Assembly (NCBI GenBank): GCA_905221605.1
Contig: CAJNDS010002579.1
Coordinates: 124,001-188,000, forward strand
DNA: 64,000 nt
DNA from: Symbiodinium natans
Lineage: Eukaryota > Sar > Dinophyceae > Suessiales > Symbiodiniaceae
Direction of reading: 5' to 3'
Shown here: piece by piece, positions 10,187 through 19,300 of the stretch
Layout of the letters: each line of letters opens with the position of its first letter
Numbering within the stretch: position 1 is the stretch's first letter
The notes under the pieces: generated by a model
What the model saw: the letters and a program-made list of their open reading frames with translations, nothing else
The model's database searches: none
Told to the model about the DNA's origin: nothing
Translations under genes and position numbers: made by a program

Positions 10187-10312
10187 ATGAGCCTTTCGAG
10201 TAATCGCGGTGATCCTGAGACCCGAAGCCCCGAGGTTGTAGCCTGTTTCGGCTGGTTCTTGGCAGATGCCCTCATGGTTTTAGGGTTTAGGGTTTTAGGG
10301 CTTAGGGCCTAG
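10187..10312 (+). pseudogene. Coding-like fragment with ATG
   Basis: ATG frame MSLSSNRGDPETRSPEVVAC then FGWFLADALMVLG runs into the repeat. The end could be a membrane-inserting helix. Unknown. Confidence 0.28.
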
Positions 10313-10667
10313 GGACTTTTTGGGATGTCAGTGCTTCAGGGGTCGAGGTTTCGGGCTAATTGGGGGTTTAGGATGGGCTTTAGGGATTTGAGGATGTTGG
10401 GAGGTCAAGATTTTACTTTGCTTAGGGGTGCAGGGTCTTGGCTTCAGGGTTTCGGGCTTCGGTTTCGGACTAGAGGGCAAAATGGCATATACCTGTGCTG
10501 CAAAAGCAGCTCTTTTGGGCTTGGTTTGGGTTGGGTGTGGGGGTGTGGGGGTGTGGGGGTGTGGGTGGGGGTACCGGCGGCAGGGGCGGGGAACTGTCTC
10601 GGGGGTAGGCCCGGAGCTTTCAGTTTAGGGTTTGGGGAAGGTTGCCCAAGTTTGTTCGAGGGTTTAG

Positions 10668-10785
10668 GGTAAGTCTGAGACCTGTCAGGACTTGGCCTTG
10701 CTTCAGAGGTGTGCCGATACACTCGAGCTGCCTGGCAAAGTATCTTTCTTGTGGCAGCATCAGGTTTCAGGGTTTAGGGTTTAGG
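10668..10785 (+). pseudogene. Coding-like fragment, helical
   Basis: GKSETCQDLALLQRCADTLE then LPGKVSFLWQHQVSG. Amphipathic helix-like pattern with two cysteines. Family unknown. Confidence 0.35.
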
Positions 10786-10894
10786 GTTAGAGTTTAAGAA
10801 GGTAATTCGGTCACATGGTCACTTAAATCCATAGGGCTGTGCAGGGTACATAAGGGGTATATAAGGGGTATATGAAACAGGGTTTATATTACTG

Positions 10895-11010
10895 ATTTTT
10901 GGTGAGTGTATATACGGTTCTTTTTGATATTGGTGAGTGTACATACTGGGTGTGCTTTTGGGGGTACAAGAAATATAAACCCTACTTCATATAAGGGTGT
11001 CTCAATGAAA
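10895..11010. mobile_element. Family J repeat
   Basis: Two copies of TTGGTGAGTGTA(T/C)ATAC, then GCTTTTGGGGGTACAAGAAA and TATAAACCCTACTTCATAT. The same blocks occur inverted at 26999-27095 and again at 27405-27482, and more diverged near 38735-38775. A translated peptide NPTSY(K/E) recurs among copies. A GGTACATAAGGGGTATATAA block just upstream (10845-10880) matches family C. Confidence 0.5.
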
Positions 11011-11191
11011 GGCCCACATCCAGGGGCCATGGACCCACCCCTCAGAGTTCTGGTTTCAGGAATTTGGGGTTCAGGGCTTGGGGTTTTTGAGGGGGGGCCC
11101 TAAACCCTAAACCCCTAAACCCCTAAACCCCTAAACCCCTAAACCCTAAACCCTAAACCCTTAACCCTAAACCCTAAACCCTAAACCCTGT

Positions 11192-11320
11192 TCGGGGGTT
11201 AGGGTCTGGGCGTTTTGGGTGGTTGGTGCAAGTTTCTGGCTTCAGGGCTGCGCGCCTTGGACCTTTCAGGCCACCTCCCCCCTCCACATAGAGCCTGGAC
11301 CCTCACCACTGATACCCTAA
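11192..11320 (+). pseudogene. Coding-like fragment
   Basis: Frame FWVVGASFWLQGCAPWTFQA then TSPLHIEPGPSPLIP stops in CCCTAA. Tryptophan-rich; unknown. Confidence 0.3.
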
Positions 11321-11805
11321 ACCCTAAACCCTAAACCCTAAACCCTAAACCCTAAACCCTAAACCCTAAACCCTAAAACCTAAACCCTAAACCCTATAAC
11401 ACTAAACCCGAAGCATCGTCATCCCCGAAACCCTAACTCTCAAAACCTGCTGCTAACCCCCCCCACAGGCCCAAACGCCCTAAAAACACCAAAACCGCGA
11501 CGTCCCCTTCAGGGTTTATGGGTGTAGGGGTTTAGGGGTTTAGAGCTTAGGGGTCTAGGGGTTTAGGGGTGTAGGGGTTTAGGGTTTAGGGTTTAGGGTT
11601 TAGGGTTTAGGGTTTACCCCAGGAACCCTAAGCACCGCAAGCCCGCACAACTGCCCCTAACAATACAAGCCACGTACAAGCCTCCGGTTTAGGGTTTCGG
11701 GTTTAATTGGGGTTTAGTTCGGGTTTAGGGTTTAGGGTTTGCGGTTTAGGGTGTAGGGTTTAGGGACCTAAACTGCCCAACGCCAAACCCTAAAACCCTA
11801 AACCC

Positions 11806-11892
11806 TGCAGGCGGAGTTGGCAGTTGTTAGGGCCGGCCTACCTCGATGCCACGGGCGATGTGGACGGAACGGAGGTCCCAGGGGGGTCGGGT
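11806..11892 (+). pseudogene. Coding-like fragment
   Basis: RRSWQLLGPAYLDATGDVDG then TEVPGGSG. Asp/Gly spacing resembles a loop in a metal-binding protein, but too little is present to claim it. Confidence 0.25.
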
Positions 11893-11899
11893 TCAGGGT

Positions 11900-12490
11900 T
11901 GAGAGGGCTCAGGGTTCATAGGGTTTAGGGTTTAGGGTTTAGGGTTTAGGGTTTAGGGTTTAGGGTTTCGGGTTTAGGGTTTAGGGTTTAGGCTTTAGGG
12001 TTTAGAGGGTGCAGGGTTTGGAGGGTTTGAGGCTTAGAGGGCTTGCTTTCGAGGGATTCTGAGGGTATTTTCATGGGCCCTTAACATGGTCCCTAGCCTC
12101 CTTGAATGGGTTCTGATGTATTGATGTATGGGCTCTAGTTGGTATCGGGTATATAAGGGGTACATAAGGGGTACCCTTTTAAGGGGCCATACTAAGCGAC
12201 CATGTAAATACCCTCAGAGGGATATTGAGGAGGCATCAGCGAGATTTGTAGGGTTGGACAGTCATGCCTGGAAACCCTAAACCCTAAACCCTGAACCCTG
12301 AACCCTGAACCCTAAACCCTAAGAAGATGCAATAGGCAAAGTAGCCCCCTAGCCCTAATCCAAGACCCTGCTCCCACTGCCCAAGCCCTAAACCAAGACC
12401 CTCAGCCCAAGGCGGCTTGAGGCCACAACACAACATGGCACAGCACAGCACGACACAACCCTAAACCCTAAACCCTAAACCCTAAACCCT
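11900..12490. repeat. Telomeric tracts with one family C element
   Basis: Mainly TTTAGGG, then CCCTAAA, with the element at 12077-12222 and a short AACACAACATGGCACAGCAC simple repeat near 12425. No gene. Confidence 0.6.
12077..12222. mobile_element. Family C element
   Basis: Starts CTTAACATGGTCCCTAGCCT and ends GGGGCCATACTAAGCGACCA. The interior has GGGTATATAAGGGGTACATA. It aligns end to end with 24003-24126 (TAATATGGTCCCTAACCTCC to GGGACCATGTAACTACC). The ends ATGGTCCCTA/GGGACCAT are short inverted repeats. Non-coding. Confidence 0.65.
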
Positions 12491-12495
12491 AAACC

Positions 12496-12603
12496 CTAGT
12501 TACACAGGATCTCATGCTTGATGGCCGGAACCGCGTCGCCTTTAGCCGCCAACCATCAGGTAGAGGGGTCTCATCGCCGACCCTAAAGTGGTTACTCTTG
12601 TAA
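12496..12603 (+). pseudogene. Coding-like fragment
   Basis: 35-codon frame LVTQDLMLDGRNRVAFSRQP then SGRGVSSPTLKWLLL. Reads like protein sequence; family unknown. Confidence 0.36.
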
Positions 12604-12683
12604 CCCTAAATCCTAAATCCTAAACCCTAAACCCTAAACCCTAAACCCTAAACCAGAGCTTGGAGCTCTGAGAGAAGGCTTTC

Positions 12684-12797
12684 ATGAACTTTGAGCTACC
12701 GCCCTCAGAGGGCCCACAATGGCCCTGCATGTTCGGCGTGTGGTTTGTGAGTTCCCAATGGTGGCAGCCCAAAGCCCTAAGTCACCCGAAACCCTAA
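12684..12797 (+). pseudogene. Coding-like fragment with ATG
   Basis: MNFELPPSEGPQWPCMFGVW then FVSSQWWQPKALS runs into CCCTAA. Five tryptophans in 37 residues. Unknown. Confidence 0.33.
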
Positions 12798-12900
12798 ACC
12801 CTAAACCCTAAACCCTGAACCCTGAACCCTGAACCCTAATTCCCAAACCCTAAACCCTAAACCCTGAACCGAACCCGGAACCCGAAACCCTAATTCTGAA

Positions 12901-13006
12901 AGTCGACTCGGAAAGGTCAAGAATGGCGTCATCGTGATGAAATGCTGGCAAGGCAAGTGGTGGGCCGCTCGTTTGAATGACTTCTTTAAGTCTAAGAGAA
13001 CTTCGG
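12901..13006 (+). CDS. Putative exon ending at GTGAGT donor
   Basis: Open frame SRLGKVKNGVIVMKCWQGKW then WAARLNDFFKSKRTS is followed exactly by G|GTGAGT (13006/13007), the eukaryotic donor consensus. Lys/Arg-rich with buried hydrophobics, typical of a real exon. The left edge is degenerate CCCTAA repeat. Family not recognised. Confidence 0.5.
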
Positions 13007-13233
13007 GTGAGTGAAGGGGGGCTTAGGGTTTAGGGTTGAGGCTTATAGCCTAGGGTTGAACATGCTGGCTTTGTATACCCTTCTGGGAGCCTTTTAGAGG
13101 GCACCCCACCTGGGAACACCTTGCCTGAAACTGTCCAGTAAATATTTTCCTCCATATGAGCGACCGTCAAAATTGTTCGTTGATTAGCTTTAGTAAGGGA
13201 CGGACATTAGTTTATGGTTTGGTGCCTTTTGAT

Positions 13234-13371
13234 CTGCAGAACGATATGGGACACGCAGAAAACGATAGCCACTAAATGATGATACATATGTGCGATGTAG
13301 GGACTTAGTATGAAATTTGCGGCAGAGGGTTTTAACCTGCAGAACGATATGGGACACGCAGAAAACGATAA
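13234..13371. repeat. Spaced 34-bp direct repeat
   Basis: CTGCAGAACGATATGGGACA (continuing through CGCAGAAAACGATA) occurs at 13234 and again at 13338, about 104 bp apart, with diverged sequence between. Looks like a local segmental duplication. Confidence 0.8.
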
Positions 13372-13423
13372 CCCAACATCCATGTCCCTCAGCTTAACAA
13401 GTAATTTTGACCGCTGCTCATAT

Positions 13424-13722
13424 ATGTATGTATATATATATATATGTATATATAGATATATACACGTACGTATGTCTATGTGTATATGTCTATATATATA
13501 TACATACAGAATATGCATGCATGCATCTATATATATATATATACACACCATGTATATATCTAGAGATATCTATACTGTATGTATGTATGTATGTATGTAT
13601 GTATGTATGTATGTATGTATGTATGTATGTATGTATGTATGTATGTATGTTTGTATGCATGTATGTATGTATGCATATGTATACACATATATATATATAT
13701 GTACATATGTATATAGACATAT
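13424..13722. repeat. TATG/TATA microsatellite block
   Basis: ATATATGTATATATAG sequence, then about 22 GTAT units (13577-13665), then TATACACATATATATATATG. Every ORF over this block on either strand is a repeat artefact (Tyr/Ile/Cys/Met only). Confidence 0.95.
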
Positions 13723-13750
13723 TGGTACTGTGGGCTTCTGACCTTCTACA

Positions 13751-13831
13751 CACGACGTGCTCGGTGCTCCCACAGATGCACCTGTTGTCCCCGTAGTAAA
13801 GCCTCAGACGGTAGAAAACTTTGAGCCCTAA
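13751..13831 (+). pseudogene. Coding-like fragment
   Basis: HDVLGAPTDAPVVPVVKPQT then VENFEP, closing in CCCTAA. Pro/Val-rich linker-like sequence. Unknown. Confidence 0.28.
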
Positions 13832-14169
13832 ACCACCAAAGCCTTTAGGGTTTAGGGCTTCGGGTTGAGGGCTTAGGGTTTGGAGTTTTAAACCTAAACC
13901 GTAATCCCCAAATCCTGAACCCCAAACAGGTTCGGCTTGGAAGTGTCTGGGACATTAGGGTCGGCTCGTGGCCCTCAGCCCGAGGTGCCCTATAGAATCT
14001 CCCCCCCCAAGCCCAAAACCCCCAAACCCTACGCTCCCTGAACTCCCGAAGCCGAAAACCCGAAACCCTCAACGCCTCAACTGTTTAGGGTTTAGGGTTT
14101 AGGGATTCGGGTTTAGGGTTTAGGGTTTAGGGTTTACCTAAACCCTACAAAAGGGCTTATGACTACACT

Positions 14170-14292
14170 CGCGTGACATAGCGGACCCAGGCCGCTCCAC
14201 GGTGTCGGCACAACGTCTCCCAGTGCGTTGCCGTGGTGACGGGTGGAGCCGGTTGGGGTGCAGCGCTCAGTGTTCGGTTTGGAGGGTTTAGG
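14170..14292 (+). pseudogene. Coding-like fragment, ambiguous strand
   Basis: Plus frame SRDIADPGRSTVSAQRLPVR then CRGDGWSRLGCSAQCSV is open; the minus strand is open too (PAPPVTTATHWETLCRHRGA). Cysteine-bearing; frame unresolved. Confidence 0.22.
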
Positions 14293-14337
14293 GTATGGGG
14301 TTTGGGGTTTGGGGTTTGGGGTTTGGGGTTTAGGGCT

Positions 14338-14470
14338 ACTAGGACCCAGAGCAGGCCCTTTATTCCCTGATTCCCCTGTTTTAGGTTTCGGGTCCCCTTA
14401 TAACCGCCTTTAACCAAAAGGGCTTTGTATTCCTAAGTTACTGTTGGGACTTGTTTTGGTCGCTTTTAAG
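14338..14470. mobile_element. Family D short repeat
   Basis: ACTAGGACCCAGAGCAGGCC, TTATTCCCTG, GTCCCCTTATAACCGCCTTT, then TATTCCTAAGTTACTGTTGG. Same order as at 19930 and 20925. Non-coding. Confidence 0.6.
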
Positions 14471-14536
14471 AGGGTCTTCGGGTTTTTACCCTAAACCCTA
14501 AACCCTAAACCCTAAACCCTTCTGAGTTCCACTGCC

Positions 14537-14640
14537 ATGAGTTGGCTCGGCTTCATCTGTGGAGCTGTCTTCCTTTCACTTCCGGACCCCTGGCCGTGCA
14601 GTTCGCAATGCCGGGCTGGTTTAGGGTTTAGGGTTTAGGA
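14537..14640 (+). pseudogene. Signal-peptide-like N-terminal fragment
   Basis: ATG frame MSWLGFICGAVFLSLPDPWP then CSSQCRAG enters TTTAGGG repeat. Short hydrophobic core after Met and Ser resembles a secretory signal. Nothing downstream remains in frame. Confidence 0.25.
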
Positions 14641-14661
14641 TTTAGGGTTAGGGTTTAGGGT

Positions 14662-14935
14662 TACTTGTATTCCAGCATCAAACTGACATCCGCAGCGATG
14701 GACGCTGCGCGTGGCCCCTGGAACTCGTCCAGGTGGCTTCGGATCATTGCTTCAGACGTGGCAGAGTGGTTTCAGCACTTTGAAGGTGACCGGGCCGATT
14801 CACTCCTGGAGGAACTTGCGCCCCGAATCGCCTCTGAAGGAGTTTGGACCGTGGAGGACACTTCAGACGCTGCATTCGTATGGGTTCCCTTCATATTGCT
14901 CTTGATTCCTACGGGTTATTTAGGGTTAAGGTTCT
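14662..14935 (+). CDS. Putative exon, 84 or more codons, unknown protein
   Basis: Open frame from the repeat edge: YLYSSIKLTSAAMDAARGPW, RWLRIIASDVAEWFQHFEGD, RADSLLEELAPRIASEGVWT, VEDTSDAAFVWVPFI. Acidic/aromatic helical pattern typical of a folded domain; the longest convincing low-bias frame in the first 20 kb. A GTATGG at 14878 could be a donor, after which sequence is hydrophobic and leads into TTTAGGG. An overlapping +1 frame ORF (14711-14905) looks like its shadow. Family not recognised. Confidence 0.5.
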
Positions 14936-15398
14936 AGGGTTTAGGGTCTAGACGCTTTAGGACTTGCTGGTTGGGGTTCAATCAGGGTTTAGATGTTTGA
15001 GGGTTTTGGGGCCGGGGGGGGGGGGGGGGGCTCGTTTGGTATAGGCTCTGGAAGGTGTGGTACTTTTAGTTTAGGGCGCCCAAGAGGACCGGAAACCACC
15101 CCCAAGACTAACCCCTAGAACTCCTAGAAACCCTAAACTTAACCGTCGATTCGTGTGGGCTGGTGACGAGGGCTTGGAAACCCCAAGCCCTAAATCCTAA
15201 ACCCCAAACCCTCGGGATTAGGGTTCCCAAACCCTAAACCCTAAACCCTAAACCCTAAACCCTAAACCCTAAACCCTAAACCCTAACCCCTAACCCCTAA
15301 CCCCTAAACCCTAAACCCTAAACCCTAAACCCTAAACCCTAAACCCTAAGCCCTAAGCCCTAAGCCCTAAGCCCTAAACCCTAAACCCTAAACCCTAT

Positions 15399-15500
15399 CC
15401 GGCTGAAGACTTTGGGTGTTGGCGTCGACTTGCGCAGGTGTTTCAGTCGCTTGCAAACCACGCACTTGAATTCTACCCTTTCCCCTTAGTAAAAGTGCGG
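15399..15500 (+). pseudogene. Coding-like fragment
   Basis: PAEDFGCWRRLAQVFQSLAN then HALEFYPFPL. Reads as an amphipathic helix plus loop. Sits after a CCCTAA tract and before TTTAGGGG. Unknown. Confidence 0.35.
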
Positions 15501-15518
15501 GTTTAGGGGTTAGGGTTT

Positions 15519-15552
15519 ATAAGTTTACGGTTTACGGTTTACGGTTTACGGT
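15519..15552. repeat. TTTACGG variant heptamer tract
   Basis: Four or five successive TTTACGG units before reverting to TTTAGGG, a locally homogenised telomere variant. Confidence 0.85.
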
Positions 15553-15866
15553 TTAGGGTTTAGGGTTTGGGGTATACCTTAGTTCATAATGAGGATCCTT
15601 AGTATCAAATAGGTTATATTCCTTAATTAAGGGGTTTTGGAAGATCTGGGAAAGGGTGGGTTTAGGAACCCTAAAGCCCGAGGTTTTGGGTTTTAGGGTT
15701 TAGGGTTTGGTGTTTAGGAGCCCTAATCATGAGGCTTAGCGTTTAGTGTTTGGGGTTTAGGGTTTGGGAGTTAGGAACCCTAATCCCTTAGGGTTTAGGG
15801 TTTAGGGTCTAGGGTTTAGGGTTTATGGTTTGGGGTGTAAGGTTCGGGCCCTGCTCGGCCCCAGGC

Positions 15867-15956
15867 ATGACGGAGATGCCCCAGCAAGCGTTCTTTTGGG
15901 ACATGCCCCTTGCTTTCGCGACGGCTGCGCAGGCACTGAGAATTTCGGCGGTTTAG
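15867..15956 (+). pseudogene. Coding-like fragment with ATG
   Basis: MTEMPQQAFFWDMPLAFATA then AQALRISAV, closing at TAG of the repeat. Frame open upstream (GPCSAPG). Unknown. Confidence 0.32.
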
Positions 15957-16023
15957 GGTTTAGGGTTTAGGGTTCAGGGTTCAGGGTTTAGGGTTTAGCG
16001 TTTAGGGTTTAGGGCCAACTTCC

Positions 16024-16071
16024 ATGTCTACCTCAAATTTGCTGCCTTTTGAGAAGGTGCACCTGACAAGG
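16024..16071 (+). pseudogene. Short coding-like fragment with donor-like end
   Basis: ATG frame MSTSNLLPFEKVHLTR is followed by GTATGC. A downstream open segment (16160-16247, LSALPQEDLLRGVVPWVWSL) lies past a 28-base G run and a TTTCAG. Possibly two exons of one gene, but the reading phase does not join cleanly. Confidence 0.25.
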
Positions 16072-16116
16072 GTATGCTTGGGCTATGTCTAGCTCCCAAC
16101 CCTGAACCTTAGACTC

Positions 16117-16117
<1 letters not shown>

Positions 16118-16145
<28 letters not shown>
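16118..16145. repeat. Long G homopolymer
   Basis: About 28 consecutive G. Similar runs: 4740-4759 (C), 33333-33361 (C), 39757-39777, 53702-53729, 60439-60458 (C). Length may be unreliable from sequencing. Confidence 0.9.
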
Positions 16146-16147
<2 letters not shown>

Positions 16148-16404
16148 GCGGGTCGTTTCAGGGTTGTCGGCCCTTCCGCAAGAAGATTTGTTGAGAGGTG
16201 TTGTGCCTTGGGTCTGGAGTCTTCAGGGCCACAAGGCCTTCCCGAAACCCTGAAGCGTTTGAACCCCAAGCCCCAACGACGATAAAAGCACTGTGAGCCT
16301 AGAAGCCTGAACCCTGCGACCCTTCAACCCCTAAACTGCCTACCCCGTTTCAGCCTTCGGCTCCCTTGAAGCCTTCAACCTCTCTATCATATCATGGTTT
16401 AAAC

Positions 16405-16765
16405 CTTAAGGAAGTCGTGGTTCAAGACCAATTCTCGTGGTTTGAGGCAATTTTTTCGTGGTTCAAGGAATTTTGTTCGTGGTTTAAGGCAATTTGCCTT
16501 AAGCCACGAACAATTGCCTTGAACCACGAGAATTGGCCTTGGACCACGAAAAAAATTGCCTTGAACCACGAACAAATTGCCTTGAACCACGAGAATTGGC
16601 CTTGAACCACGAAAAAAGTCTGGTGGTTCAAGGCAATTTTTTCGTGGTTCAAGGCAATTTTTTGTGGTTCAAGGCAATTTTGTCGTGGTTCAAGGCCAGT
16701 TCTCGTGGATCAAGGCATTTTTTCGTGGTTCAAGGCAATTTCTCGTGGTTCAAGGCTGCAAGGCC
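16405..16765. repeat. Alternating-orientation array of about 21-bp units
   Basis: Units of the type TCGTGGTTCAAGGCAATTTT occur about four times forward (16414-16496), about five times inverted as AATTGCCTTGAACCACGA (16494-16617), then about seven times forward again (16620-16765). The two inversions give long imperfect palindromes centred near 16495 and 16618. Fortuitous ORFs on both strands are repeat artefacts. Confidence 0.9.
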
Positions 16766-17025
16766 TGGGGTTTAGGGTTTCACGGCCTCACGGCCTGGAA
16801 TTTAGGGTTTCTGGGCCTCAAGGCCTGGAGTTTAGGGTTTCAAGGCCTCAAGGCCAAGGGTTTAGGGCTTCAGGGGTTCCAGGCCTGGAATTTAAGGTTT
16901 CTGGGCCTGGAGTTTAGGGTTTCAGGGCCTCAAGGCCAGGGGTTTAGGGTTTCAAGGCCTTCAGGCCTGGGGTTTGGGGTTTCAGGGCTCGAGGACTGGG
17001 GTTTAGGGTTCCAGAGCCTAGGTTA
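16765..17025. repeat. TTTAGGG-derived minisatellite with AAGGCCT core
   Basis: Roughly seven units of 32-40 bp: GGTTTAGGGTTTCAAGGCCT followed by CAAGGCCTGGA(G/A)T. The telomeric heptamer is embedded once per unit, so the repeat has been co-amplified with AAGGCCT. Continuous with the array at its left. Confidence 0.85.
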
Positions 17026-17447
17026 ACAAGATTGAGTGTTTTTGTTGTGTCCGTTCGTTTCCAGCGTAGGCCTTTGAAGCTGAGATGATTGGAGAATACT
17101 TGTGATTATGTTTTCTGAATGTTATGGGATTCTCTGGGTGGGTGGGTGTTATATCCGAGCCGTAAATAAGCTTTACCATAAAGCTGCTCGATGGGGAGAT
17201 CCTACCCCGTTTCAGCCTTCGGCCCCCTTGAAGCCTTCAACCCTAAACCCTAAACCCTAAACCCTAAACCCTAAACCCCTAAACCCCTCAACCCCTAAAC
17301 CCTAAACCCTAAACCCTAAACCCCTCAACCCCTCAACCCGAAACCCTCAACCCGAAACCCTAAACCCTAAACCCTAAACCCTAAACCCCTCAACCCGAAA
17401 CCCAAAACCCTCAACCCTAAACCCTAAACCCTGCACCTGGCTAGGGG

Positions 17448-17522
17448 GACTCGCGGGAGTCTTGGTACTACTACTCGCTGAACAAGCAGCTCCAGAGCCT
17501 TCTGCTCGCCGGCGTGGTTTAG
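17448..17522 (+). pseudogene. Coding-like fragment
   Basis: DSRESWYYYSLNKQLQSLLL then AGVV, ending at TAG of an 11-unit TTTAGGG tract. Helical, looks like exon sequence. Unknown. Confidence 0.36.
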
Positions 17523-18107
17523 GGTTTAGGGTTTAGGGTTTAGGGTTTAGGGTTTAGGGTTTAGGGTTTAGGGTTTAGGGTTTAGGGTTTAGGGTTTCCG
17601 AAAACAGGGGGTACCCTTTTTTGGGGGTCCCTTTAAGGGGATTCTACTCTATCCTGAGCCAGGACCCACAGCACCCTAAACCCCAGGCCCTCAACCCTAA
17701 AACCTTTTTGTTCAGTTGAGAATCCCCTACGTTGTACAGCAAGTAACCCAAACGGGTACCCCCACTCCCCCCCACCCCACCCACCCACAATTTCAGGCCT
17801 AGCGGCACGGGCCGGCCCCCGCCCCCCAAAGCACGAAACCTTGAACCTTGGCACTGTCTTCTCTTTCCCGTGTCTTTGTCCTCTCCTTCTCTCTGTCTCT
17901 CTTTCTCCTGCCTTCGCCCCCCCTCCCTCCCCCCACCCCCCCCGGCGCGCGCGCGCGCGCACGCGCACCCGCATCAGGAGCATCAGTGGGGTTGGTTTGG
18001 GGGCCTTAAAAGCATTCTATGCATGCGTTTTGCCTTCGAAAAACCTTCAGAAAACGCTGTAAACACGTGTTTTTGGGCTTGGGAAGCCTTTTGGGACCCA
18101 GGAAAGG

Positions 18108-18690
18108 GAGCATCATGAGCATCAGCGGCCTCCCCCAGGCCATCCAAAACCCCCTTAAACACGCCGATTGTATGTGCTTGAACGCTTGCGTGCCCACGAA
18201 ACCCCCAAAAGCAAGACCCCGAATGCCCTTAAGGGCATTCGGGGTCCTGCTGTTCGGGTGTTTTGTAGGCACGAAGCCGTTCGAGCGCGTAAAATGAGCG
18301 ATTTTAGGGGCGTTTTTACGTGGACCCACAAAACACTCGGTATTTACGAGGTTTTCTGCTGTTGGAACACCCCCCCAAACCGAGCATCATGAGCATCAGC
18401 TGGGTCTCTGGGCCGTGGGCCCGGACCCCCCCACGAAGCCCAAGAGAAGCGATGGCTCGATGATGCGCCCGGACCCCGCGCATCAGCAGCATCAGCAGAC
18501 CCCCCCCCGGACGTGGGTTTCGATGATGCGCACTTTGGGGGCGGGTCAAGGGCAACAGGGGTGGGGGTCGGAGGCACGCGTGAAAAACCTCATAAAAACA
18601 CGGTATTTACGGTGATTTCAGCGTTTTTCAGCGTTTTTTATTGCCTTGGGCCCGCGGGCCAGGGCTGCTGATGCTCATGATGCTCGCCTG
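18108..18690. repeat. Dispersed GAGCATCATGAGCATCAG motif
   Basis: Near-identical at 18108 and 18382; variants GAGCATCAGTGGGG (about 17979) and GCGCATCAGCAGCATCAGC (18477); inverted as GCTGATGCTCATGATGCTC at about 18668. Related GATGATGCGC occurs three times (18459, 18521, 18772). Spacing is irregular, so not a tandem array. Confidence 0.7.
18176..18288. repeat. Long imperfect hairpin
   Basis: The left arm AAGCAAGACCCCGAATGCCCTT meets the right arm AAGGGCATTCGGGGTCCTGC at the centre (18230/18231). Pairing extends with interruptions outward through CCCAC/GTAGG to GCTTGAACGCTTGCG and CGAAGCCGTTCGAGCGC. Arms about 55 nt. Could be a MITE remnant or a foldback transcript. Confidence 0.8.
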
Positions 18691-19121
18691 GTTTTGGGCT
18701 TCCGGTACCCCCCCCAAACCTTGAAAAACGTGGTTTCGGCCTGGCGCGCGCCCCATGTGAAAAGCTAGGGCCGATGATGCGCGCCCGTGAGGGTTTAATG
18801 GGGTGCTGCGGGTGTTTTGTGGCCTCGGTTTTTCGTAAAAACCCATGGTTTTTACGAGGTTTTCGTGCTTTTCGCACCACCGCGTGTTGCGTCCCCTTGG
18901 ATGCCGTTTTGGAGGCCTCCCGAAGGGCCCCGCGCGAATTTGAAGCAATTTTGGGCGGGGTCGGCGGCTCGGGCGCTCGCCCCTTAAAGCTAGCGCTTTA
19001 GTGCGACGCGGGCTCCGCCCTGGACCACGGGCGGCGCGGGGGCCGGATTTAAGAGCCTCCGGCTCAAGCCGCCGACCCTGCAACAGAACAAGGTTTGGGG
19101 TTTGGTGATTTTGTTTGCGGT

Positions 19122-19300
19122 TCCTGTTGGGGGGGGGGGGGGGGGTGTGGGGGGAATGGGTGGGGGGGGGGGTGGGGGGGGGGGGGGGGGGGGGGGGGGT
19201 GCGCGGGGGTGGGCGGGCTCGGGCGGGGGCAGGGGGAGGGGGGGGGGGGGGGGGGGGGGGGGAGGGGGGGGTAGGGCGCGGGTTGTGGGGGGGGCGGTGG
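19122..19300. repeat. Poly-G/GGT low-complexity tract
   Basis: Long G runs broken by single T, A or C. Opposite-strand frames give polyproline, and same-strand frames give polyglycine; both are artefacts. Confidence 0.95.

Larger units (their letters stand above)
16341..17241. repeat. 40-bp direct repeat flanking the array locus
   Basis: CTACCCCGTTTCAGCCTTCG followed by GC(T/C)CCCTTGAAGCCTTCAACC occurs at 16341-16380 and 17202-17241 with one mismatch. The two copies bound the inverted-unit array, the minisatellite and about 180 bp of unique AT-richer sequence. Confidence 0.85.
17830..19090. other. GC-rich telomere-repeat-free island, about 1.26 kb
   Basis: This interval lacks TTTAGGG tracts almost entirely. 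It holds a CT-rich stretch (17870-17950), alternating GCGCGC (17944-17960), a long hairpin (18176-18288), five copies of a GAGCATCA-type motif, and recurring CGGTATTTACG and TTTACGAGGTTTTC blocks (18346, 18600, 18853). The minus strand of 18628-19090 is open, but Pro/Arg-rich and compositionally biased. No gene family recognised. Confidence 0.6.

Noticed and set aside
11806-11892. EF-hand-like DATGDVDGTEV
   Set aside because: Asp/Gly spacing is suggestive, but the loop lacks the Glu at position 12 and any flanking helices.
13424-13796. Long ORFs on both strands (Tyr/Ile/Cys/Met rich)
   Set aside because: They lie in the TATG/TATA microsatellite; only the short tail after 13751 is kept as a coding-like fragment.
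16366-17026. Several overlapping ORFs of 60-120 codons on both strands
   Set aside because: Period-21 array and minisatellite are open in many frames; peptides are pure repeats (VVQGNFS, GLGFQGLKA).
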